From: Candidatus Prevotella equi
Lineage (GTDB): Bacteria; Bacteroidota; Bacteroidia; Bacteroidales; Bacteroidaceae
Assembly (NCBI GenBank): GCA_018065145.1
Contig: JAGHTW010000054.1
Coordinates: 1 to 64,000 of the forward strand
Reading direction: 5' to 3'
Length of the DNA stretch: 64,000 nt
Shown: positions 58,688 to 64,000 of the stretch, piece by piece
How positions within the stretch are numbered: position 1 is the first letter of the stretch
How the letters are laid out: every line of letters starts with the position of its first letter
Translations under genes and position numbers: made by a program
The notes under the pieces: model-generated
What the model saw: the letters and a program-made list of their open reading frames with translations, nothing else
Told to the model about the DNA's origin: nothing
The model's database searches: none

Positions 58688-59488
58688 TTAATCGAATAAT
58701 GATATTTGAGATTCTTCTTTATGTATTCTTTCGCTTGCCTTGGAGAAATACTCTTGGTTCAACTCGAAGCCGATGTACTTGCGCTTCTCTCGTATGGCGG
58801 CTATGATTGTAGAACCACTACCCATCGTATTATCTAATACGACCTCGCCTTCATTAGTGTACGTTCTTATGAGCCAACGGAGTAAGTCTACGCTCTTCTG
58901 AGTTGGATGGAATACTTCTTTGCCGTGTTCTTTCTTGAAATGCAGTACGGAATGAGGAAATGATTTGCCAGTCGGCGGTACAACTTTGATACTGCTTTTG
59001 TCGTAGTCGTAAAGTTGTCCTACTTTGTTTCGCTTTATTTCTCCGTAGCACTGGTTGGTTTCCTTATGTACGCCGTTACCTGTGCTATGACTTTCTCCGT
59101 CACGCCACTGCGGATTGTAGGTAGGTTGACTGCGGTAGAACACCGCTATATCCTCATGGCTACGCATAGGCATACGATTGGCGTTGAGGAAGCCTGTGGC
59201 TCTGCTTTTCTCCCAGATAAGGTTGTACTTCCAGAGTTTAGGCTGTGACATCATGAGTTGCGCGGTAAACATTCCTTGGCAGAATAATACTATGGCTGCA
59301 TTAGGCTTTGCTATGCGTAGGTATTGCTCCCACAGAGGCTCAAAAGGGATTATTCTATCCCATTGAACGTGTTTGTTGTTCCGATGGAGCACAGAATATG
59401 GAGGGTCTGCTAATATCATGTCCACGCTTGCGTCTGGTATTTCTTTCATGAGTTCCAGACAATCACCTTGTTTGATGTAACTTTCCAT
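58688..59488 (-). CDS. N6-adenine / N4-cytosine type DNA methyltransferase (DPPY)
   Basis: 266 aa. ADPPYSVLH (DPPY at about 28-31) is the catalytic loop of amino-methyltransferases; LDNTMGSGSTIIAAI near residue 222-236 is the AdoMet-binding motif. DPPY preceding the AdoMet motif places it in the beta class. The HPTQKSVDLLRWLI segment is conserved in the family. Probably methylates adenine in phage DNA against restriction; specificity unknown. Confidence 0.92.
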   Translation of the reverse strand: MESYIKQGDCLELMKEIPDASVDMILADPPYSVLHRNNKHVQWDRIIPFEPLWEQYLRIAKPNAAIVLFCQGMFTAQLMMSQPKLWKYNLIWEKSRATGFLNANRMPMRSHEDIAVFYRSQPTYNPQWRDGESHSTGNGVHKETNQCYGEIKRNKVGQLYDYDKSSIKVVPPTGKSFPHSVLHFKKEHGKEVFHPTQKSVDLLRWLIRTYTNEGEVVLDNTMGSGSTIIAAIREKRKYIGFELNQEYFSKASERIHKEESQISLFD

Positions 59489-59489
59489 A

Positions 59490-59630
59490 TTACGCCTCCT
59501 TTGCTTCTATTGTAGCCTTGCAGGGCATACATATCTTGATAGTTTCGAGTGCATCTTCAAAAGTCCTAAACGTCATGTTGTTCATCACTCCCTTGATTTG
59601 CACGATATACTTATATGATTTTATTGTCAT
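59490..59630 (-). CDS. Small hypothetical protein (46 aa)
   Basis: Ends one base before the methyltransferase start, begins MTIKSYKYIVQIKGVMNNMTF. Contains MPCKA with one Cys pair (CMPC). Tight junctions support it. Confidence 0.45.
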   Translation of the reverse strand: MTIKSYKYIVQIKGVMNNMTFRTFEDALETIKICMPCKATIEAKEA

Positions 59631-59757
59631 ATCTTTGTCTGTAAGTTTTCCAAGTTTTCAATCTTCTGTTAATCTCTGACAATATACGACTAAGATATTC
59701 GTCGTCGTATTCGAGGTCGATAACGTCAAGTACGCATATAAGTTCGTTCTTTGTCAT
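59611..59757 (-). CDS. Small hypothetical protein (48 aa)
   Basis: ATGA overlap with the gene upstream and 20-base overlap with the next. Acidic N-terminal half and basic C-terminal half. Probably a real small gene in a coupled chain; function unknown. Confidence 0.45.
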   Translation of the reverse strand: MTKNELICVLDVIDLEYDDEYLSRILSEINRRLKTWKTYRQRYDNKII

Positions 59758-60038
59758 TGCTTGTCCTCCCATGCTTTACGATAACCTGCTTCGTAACCTC
59801 TATCAAAATAGTTTACGCCAATAGATATTGCTGCAAGTCTGTAAGGATTATTATGGTCTTTTTTTAATTTTGTTATATTCGCACGTATTCTATCCCTGTC
59901 AACAGGTTCTTCAAGTTTTTTCTTTAACTTTTTGTAGTTTGACTCCCACAGAGAGACCTGTGAGAGATAGCGCATGTGCAAAGCGTCTAATTCGTCTCGG
60001 AGTTGTTCATTTTCCGCTTCAAGTTCTTCTATTGTCAT
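59754..60038 (-). CDS. Coiled-coil protein (94 aa)
   Basis: MTIEELEAENEQLRDELDALHMR is a leucine-zipper-like coiled coil; the C-terminal part has ISIGVNYFDRGYEAGYRKAWE. Common layout for phage accessory proteins of unknown role. Confidence 0.6.
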   Translation of the reverse strand: MTIEELEAENEQLRDELDALHMRYLSQVSLWESNYKKLKKKLEEPVDRDRIRANITKLKKDHNNPYRLAAISIGVNYFDRGYEAGYRKAWEDKQ

Positions 60039-60457
60039 TGTTTACCCTCCATTTCTCTAAGCGCGATGTCGCTTACATTGTCCATTATTATACCGTTGTT
60101 TCTTTTTGGAGTAAATATCACTTCTACGTCAAGGTGTCGTGTTATCTTTACCTCGTAGAATTTTTTAACAAACTCGTCATTTGCATAACCCTCAACGTAG
60201 GTTTCGTGCTTGATAGCGTGGTAGAGACTGTTGTCGTTGGTGCTGAGTCTAACCCTGCTTCTGGGGTCTACGTGGAACAACGCCGACCATGCACAGATTA
60301 ACTCTATCTCGTGGGCAGATTTGCGTGTGTTCGGGGCAAAATGTTTACTCTTGAGAACTGCCTCGTCTGGATTGCCGTTATATACAGCGTAGCAACCTCC
60401 TCCGTTACCTGTTTCTCGGTCAAAATGACCCTTTACATAGATTTCGTATTCGTTCAT
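60035..60457 (-). CDS. RNase H-like protein
   Basis: 140 aa. YVKGHFDRETGNGGGCYAVY, followed by HEIELICAWSAL and VRLSTNDNSLYHAI, has the order of RNase HI (strand with acidic residue, Gly-rich turn, Glu helix, strand with Asp). Several catalytic acidic residues are replaced or shifted, so it may be a diverged or inactive RNase H fold. Confidence 0.6.
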   Translation of the reverse strand: MNEYEIYVKGHFDRETGNGGGCYAVYNGNPDEAVLKSKHFAPNTRKSAHEIELICAWSALFHVDPRSRVRLSTNDNSLYHAIKHETYVEGYANDEFVKKFYEVKITRHLDVEVIFTPKRNNGIIMDNVSDIALREMEGKQ

Positions 60458-61425
60458 TGTTCAAAAAGATTTGTTTGTTGTATAAATTGCTCGTCTGGTA
60501 AAACTTTGCCAGTAACTGCTAACATCTTTCTTACGGCTTCCCTATATGTAACGCCATTATTGGTGTAATTCATTATGGCTTTGTAGTATTTAGGGTAGTA
60601 GTGATAAAGAAGGTCAAATCTTACATCGTCGTTGTGATACGCTCCCATAGCGCAACCGACACAACCTGTACGTTCTACGCAACCATAGTATATCTTTGGA
60701 ATTTCCACTTTGTACTTCTTTATGTAATCCCATATATCCTTGTCTGTCCATATTGACAAAGGCAGAGAACTTGACTTTTCTATCGTATCACCGAAGACAT
60801 TGCAACCACCGCGTCTGATATAAGTCTTTTCTCTCAACTGGCTTTCACTTGCCAATGTACCAAGAATAGGTGCAAGTCCATATTGCTTTGCTATACGATG
60901 TGACGGCTCTTTCTTCAATTTGTCGCAACACATATTACTTGTATGATACGGCTCGTCTATTAGGTATCTCCATCGTTTTGCAAGTTTGAACCTACTATCT
61001 GGATTTATAAGACCCAATGCTTTTTTAGACTTTATACAGTTTGGATTTATACGGATAGTATGCACATTTTCCCCCACCTCTTTGCTTACCAGAGGGAAAC
61101 CGTATTTTGCCCAGACTTGTTTCGGTGTTAGTAATGGTCTAATTATCAGTAGTTTACCCCCCCCTAATTCTATTTTCTTTTGTTGTTCTCTGGCAAAATA
61201 TACGAGGTCGGGGTACTCACAACCAGTATTTACGAACACACAAGTCACGTCTGGTTTTACTCTTCTTACGAGGTCTACCAATACACAAGAGTCTTTTCCC
61301 ATGCTCCAAGCCACATAAACCTTACCATTCATTCTTGCAATAAAGTTATCTATGACTTCCAGACTATGATATATTTTCTGGTCGAGCGTCCAATTTTGTC
61401 TTTCCTGTAATGTTTTTAAGTCCAT
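60454..61425 (-). CDS. PAPS-reductase-like PP-loop protein
   Basis: 323 aa. YVAWSMGKDSCVLVDLV is the SxGKDS pyrophosphate-binding loop of adenine-nucleotide alpha-hydrolases. CCDKLKKEP and CVERTGCVGCAMG provide Cys clusters like those of PAPS reductase and phosphorothioation protein DndC. Phages often carry such genes; possible roles are sulfur metabolism or nucleotide/DNA modification. No other dnd gene is visible, so DNA phosphorothioation is not claimed. Confidence 0.85.
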   Translation of the reverse strand: MDLKTLQERQNWTLDQKIYHSLEVIDNFIARMNGKVYVAWSMGKDSCVLVDLVRRVKPDVTCVFVNTGCEYPDLVYFAREQQKKIELGGGKLLIIRPLLTPKQVWAKYGFPLVSKEVGENVHTIRINPNCIKSKKALGLINPDSRFKLAKRWRYLIDEPYHTSNMCCDKLKKEPSHRIAKQYGLAPILGTLASESQLREKTYIRRGGCNVFGDTIEKSSSLPLSIWTDKDIWDYIKKYKVEIPKIYYGCVERTGCVGCAMGAYHNDDVRFDLLYHYYPKYYKAIMNYTNNGVTYREAVRKMLAVTGKVLPDEQFIQQTNLFEQ

Positions 61426-61436
61426 ATTTCTTTATT

Positions 61437-62165
61437 TTAACAAAAGGCATTCATAACTCTATTTTCACACTCGCTTTGAGTATATGCTAAAACGTATCGT
61501 CTATTTCCTATACGATTGTAGTCACATTCTTCAAGCATATACAGAAAGTCTTCAATAGTATGTCCTTTACCAAGGGTTACTTTTAGTTCGATGATATTAT
61601 CAAATACAAAATACTCCCCTATAAAATGGTCGTATAGATATACTTTCTTGTCCATATCTATCCTATCCCATTTTACTCTGGTGACATTTTGGCGAATACC
61701 CTCCTGTACGTCATTGACTTGTGAAAGATATTTTTCACGAATGACATCAAAGTTTCTGTGCTTTTTCTTTCTCTTCATAGCACATTGAACCATTCTGTCT
61801 ATGATAAAGTCTTCTGATATTTCGTTCATCTGAAGAACTTCCTCGTTTGTAAAACGAGCGACATACATTTGTTTGTCGTGTATTATCTTTTCTTTTTCTC
61901 GGTCTATTTGTTGCTGTTCCGCAGTATTGTGTTCAGCACCGTCTATTTCGACGTATATTCGCAGTTTTGGAAGCCAAAAATCAAAGAAACACCACCTTGT
62001 ACCAAACTTGTAGTTTGTCTTCTCTCTCATAAAGTAGACATTCGCTTTTGTTAAAAGTTGGGCAAACTTTGTTTCTGCTTCACTCTTTTTGTTCTGGAGT
62101 TTCAATCTTAATTGATTCGTATTCTCCTTAATAAACTTTTCTGTACTTTTACTGTTATTTATCAT
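61437..62165 (-). CDS. DUF559/Vsr-like PD-(D/E)xK endonuclease protein
   Basis: 242 aa. SEAETKFAQLLTKANVYFMRE, FFDFWLPKLRIYVEIDGAEH is the DUF559/very-short-patch-repair-like core with the D...E-x-D/G catalytic strand. The C-terminal 130 residues add a second domain of unknown function. It is the first ORF downstream of the structured noncoding region and is probably transcribed through it. Confidence 0.75.
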   Translation of the reverse strand: MINNSKSTEKFIKENTNQLRLKLQNKKSEAETKFAQLLTKANVYFMREKTNYKFGTRWCFFDFWLPKLRIYVEIDGAEHNTAEQQQIDREKEKIIHDKQMYVARFTNEEVLQMNEISEDFIIDRMVQCAMKRKKKHRNFDVIREKYLSQVNDVQEGIRQNVTRVKWDRIDMDKKVYLYDHFIGEYFVFDNIIELKVTLGKGHTIEDFLYMLEECDYNRIGNRRYVLAYTQSECENRVMNAFC

Positions 62166-62656
62166 ATTCTCTATATTTTAAGAAATAAAAACTGAAACAT
62201 CTAAGACTCGGTTGTAAAGACCCCTTAAGGCGATGAAAAATCGTCTTTTTTAACCTCAAAAGGTCTAAACTCTTTCTGACGACACCGTCGACTTCGGAGG
62301 GGACGACCACAAACTACTGCTTCTTCCCATAACGGCTTTGTTGTTAGCTCAACCTGTACACGCTTCCGTTCTTAACCTGCGTTGCCCTTGGTACAGTTCC
62401 CTGTAGGCTTCATCGTTTGCAGTCCCCAGTGGCTTCTTACTTCACGTTGACAAAAAGACTGCGATGGTCTAATGTGACGGTATTCTCCTTTGTTCCTTCT
62501 CCATTTCGCTCGGTTGGGACACAAAAAGAGAAGCCGTCTTCGGACAAGTAGCGGATTGTCTTCGGACGGCTTCGTATATGGATGTGCCTCTTATGTGGCT
62601 TCACCTTGTTTCTTAACCTATCTCGTGATTACGACCGCTACTCCGTATCATTTGAC
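62166..62656 (-). ncRNA. Structured noncoding RNA candidate (about 490 nt)
   Basis: No credible ORF on either strand for 490 bases, a promoter directly upstream, and dense complementarity. Strongest element: GAAGCCGTC (62565-62573) with GACGGCTTC (62530-62538), a symmetric CGAA/CGAA internal loop (potential tandem G-A pairs), a GACAA/TTGTC inner stem and a loop holding CCGCTAC. An upstream AGTAGCGG (62635-62642) complements that loop, a probable pseudoknot. TCTTTTTG follows the hairpin, suggesting partial termination giving a short RNA of about 130 nt. Further paired segments (GGGGAC with GTCCCC, CTGTAC with GTACAG, GCAGTC with GACTGC) lie downstream. It is no RNA class I can name with certainty; GOLLD, ROOL or a leader RNA are alternatives. 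Confidence 0.6.
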
Positions 62657-62660
62657 GGTG

Positions 62661-62691
62661 CAAAGTTACGACTTTATTTCTTGTCGTCAAA
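62661..62691 (-). promoter_or_regulatory. Bacteroidetes-type promoter of the noncoding region
   Basis: On the - strand TTTG (62688-62691), 19-nt spacer, TAACTTTG (62661-62668). The spacer holds the short inverted repeat ACGAC...GTCGT, a possible operator. Nothing but the structured region follows for almost 500 nt. Confidence 0.85.
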
Positions 62692-62737
62692 ATATTTTTA
62701 CAATTTTTAAGAAAAAAAAGTTTCTCGGTTATTAGCA

Positions 62738-62754
62738 CCCCTACATAGTAGGGG
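62738..62754 (-). terminator. Probable terminator hairpin
   Basis: CCCCTA pairs with TAGGGG (6 bp) over a 5-nt loop. It is flanked by A/T-rich sequence with eight T residues 20 nt downstream on the - strand, and lies between the gene ending at 62759 and the promoter at 62661-62691. Confidence 0.5.
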
Positions 62755-62758
62755 CTGT

Positions 62759-63022
62759 TTATTCAATAAAATACGCTTCACAGGAAACGAGTTTACCTTT
62801 ATGACTGCGGACGTGCTTACGGAAGCCAATCTGTGTTCCAAGGAGGTAATTTTCTACGTTTCTCAAATCCTCTCTGATAAGATTGACGATTGCTCTGGTA
62901 TAGACTTTGTCTTTGCTGTGCTTACCACTGACGAACATAGTCATGCCGTCGTCGTCGTAGAGTTTTATGAGCATCAGTCTCGCGCCTTGCATTCTGTTGC
63001 TCCAATCATGTAGATTTTCCAT
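62759..63022 (-). CDS. Small hypothetical protein (87 aa)
   Basis: Overlaps the sigma-like gene by 17 bases. Basic and alpha/beta (MQGARLMLIKLYDDDGMTMFVSG). No family recognised. Confidence 0.6.
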   Translation of the reverse strand: MENLHDWSNRMQGARLMLIKLYDDDGMTMFVSGKHSKDKVYTRAIVNLIREDLRNVENYLLGTQIGFRKHVRSHKGKLVSCEAYFIE

Positions 63023-63881
63023 TTTCGTAATAATTTAAGTATCGTTTTAAGAATTTCATTGCCCTACTGCATTCCGACCTAACAGTAGAAGTTTTTGAGT
63101 TTGTTATTTTTGCTATTTCAGAGTGGCTGTAGCCTTCGATGTAGTGTCGGACGTAGTTTTGTCTCTTAGTGCCGTGTAAGACGGGTATGAGGTCTATTTC
63201 AAATCCTTTATCCTTTGAGTGGCATAAATCAGCATCATATACATTCATTTTTTTGTGGTCAAAGAAGTCATAAGAACGTCTGACCCCTTGCTTCTTCCAG
63301 AGTCCAACAAAGTTGTCGTCAAGATAGACGGTGGAATTATAACCTGTGGTGGTGAGATAAAGGAATACTTCAGACGTTATGTCTTTTGCGTCTTCAAAGT
63401 TTATTCCTGTACGCCATTGCAAGAAGTAGCATACCTTTCTGAAATTATCCTTGTAAACATCTGCAAGCAGGTTCATCCTGTCAACGTATTCTTGGTGGAA
63501 CACCTTCTCTGGTATATACAAGTTTGATAATATGCAGTTGTATTGATTACCGTCCTTGAATGAGGGTAGGATTTTATCTTGCCATGTCTTTACTACGAAT
63601 GCGTTATACATACAGAGGCACAGGTCTGTCTGGTGGTCTTTTGCATCTGAACTCCACCGCATAGACCATCCTCTTTTTAGCCTTATGTTCTTCTTCTGTC
63701 TGACAATGTACCTATCTCCGATTTTCTGTACTCCGAACGTGTGCCCTTTGTCGGATATGTAATACATAATGTTGCCGTTTACAGGAAGAGGAACGAGAGC
63801 CACATTTGACTGTGCTCTCAATTCCATTTCCTGTATTGCGTCAGGCAGAGTATCACTGAAGAAGCCATTGCCTATAACCAT
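63006..63881 (-). CDS. Sigma-factor-like protein with HNH/NUMOD-like N-terminus
   Basis: 291 aa. The C-terminal part has a sigma region 2-like helix (NFEDAKDITSEVFLYLTTTG) and a clear region 4 helix-turn-helix (YIEGYSHSEIAKITNSKTSTVRSECSRAM). The N-terminal 120 residues (YYISDKGHTFGVQKIGDRYIV, then FKDGNQYNCILSNLYI) look like a degraded NUMOD4/HNH domain. It may redirect host RNA polymerase to phage promoters. The fusion is uncommon. Confidence 0.7.
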   Translation of the reverse strand: MVIGNGFFSDTLPDAIQEMELRAQSNVALVPLPVNGNIMYYISDKGHTFGVQKIGDRYIVRQKKNIRLKRGWSMRWSSDAKDHQTDLCLCMYNAFVVKTWQDKILPSFKDGNQYNCILSNLYIPEKVFHQEYVDRMNLLADVYKDNFRKVCYFLQWRTGINFEDAKDITSEVFLYLTTTGYNSTVYLDDNFVGLWKKQGVRRSYDFFDHKKMNVYDADLCHSKDKGFEIDLIPVLHGTKRQNYVRHYIEGYSHSEIAKITNSKTSTVRSECSRAMKFLKRYLNYYENGKST

Positions 63882-64000
63882 TGCTTTACATACAATTTGA
63901 TGTTATACCTTTTCTTCATCAAGTCGTGAACCCATTGCGGACACTCCTTTGAGCCTTCAAGTTCCTTGACGTAACCTTTCAGTACAGAGGCAAATTCTGC
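63872..64000 (-). CDS. Partial gene at the right edge
   Basis: The last 42 codons of an ORF that enters from beyond 64000 and stops (TAG) at 63872-63874, overlapping the sigma-like gene by 10 bases. Sequence includes KECPQWVHDLMKKRYNIKLYVK. Too short to name. Confidence 0.5.
   Translation of the reverse strand, partial: AEFASVLKGYVKELEGSKECPQWVHDLMKKRYNIKLYVKQWL

Noticed and set aside
60454-61425. DNA phosphorothioation (Dnd) system
   Set aside because: Only a DndC-like PP-loop protein is present; no DndA/B/D/E partners seen.
62166-62656. Group I or II intron, RNase P RNA or tmRNA
   Set aside because: I could not find their core motifs (for example intron P7 or domain V, tmRNA T-arm).
62490-62735. 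81-aa + strand ORF in the noncoding region
   Set aside because: It crosses the predicted hairpin and the - strand promoter, with Cys/Phe-rich, Arg/Ser-rich chance composition.
1-64000. CRISPR arrays, insertion sequences, rRNA
   Set aside because: No regularly spaced direct repeats, transposase genes or rRNA-like segments were seen on either strand.

Overview
This 64 kb window is phage DNA from a tailed, siphovirus-like dsDNA phage (free or prophage) of a Bacteroidales-type gut host. The host call rests on promoters of the Bacteroidetes form (TTTG, 19-21 nt, TAnnTTTG) at many operon heads, the near absence of Shine-Dalgarno sequences, and families typical of Bacteroides/Prevotella phages (DUF4494, DUF3127-like SSB, DUF1599, GH19 endolysin, a Gly/Tyr/Ser/Asp-repeat protein). 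No rRNA, host housekeeping gene, CRISPR array or insertion sequence was seen. The left edge starts in a degraded low-complexity repeat and the right edge cuts a gene, so the element continues beyond at least the right edge.

Layout. (1) 1-4520, + strand: repeat protein, a string of small tightly overlapping genes, then a 699-aa primase-helicase. (2) 4539-8183, + strand: promoter followed by accessory and membrane proteins and a small helix-turn-helix protein. (3) 8179-13058, + strand: a diversity-generating retroelement (DGR). It has a promoter with a perfect palindrome in its spacer, a 618-aa C-type-lectin-fold target protein with variable repeat VR (10366-10480), template repeat TR (10601-10715), the reverse transcriptase (10867-12204) and small downstream genes. 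(4) 13056-21227, + strand: terminator-promoter element, then the tail tip and receptor-binding module. (5) 21266-44876, + strand: second terminator-promoter element, structured leader, large terminase, portal, GH19 endolysin, scaffold, major capsid protein, head-tail connectors, tail tube, frameshifted G/GT chaperone, 2785-aa tape measure and a conserved post-tape-measure block. One antisense HNH homing-endonuclease-like gene interrupts it (28840-29616). (6) 44833-64000, - strand: DNA metabolism and modification. It holds a dUTPase, RuvC-like resolvase, split C5 cytosine methyltransferase, a frameshifted metallo-beta-lactamase-fold gene, a minigluzincin-like protease, RecT, a Rad50/SbcC-like ATPase, serine recombinase, four tRNA or tRNA-like genes, DUF1599, DUF4494, SSB, PD-(D/E)xK nucleases, ThyX, an N6-adenine-type methyltransferase, an RNase H-like protein, a PAPS-reductase-like PP-loop protein, a roughly 490-nt structured noncoding region with its own promoter, and a sigma-factor-like protein.

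How it fits together: the - strand half supplies replication, recombination and nucleotide functions (SSB + RecT + Rad50-like ATPase + resolvase; dUTPase + ThyX) and DNA modification. The + strand half supplies packaging, virion and lysis. The DGR rewrites the tip of a probable receptor-binding protein to vary host range. The most unusual items are the DGR reverse transcriptase with YCDN instead of YxDD, a C5 methyltransferase spread over four overlapping ORFs with a triplicated module, the structured noncoding RNA candidate at 62166-62656, two terminators that carry the -33 promoter element in their loops, and promoters that appear to make leaderless mRNAs.
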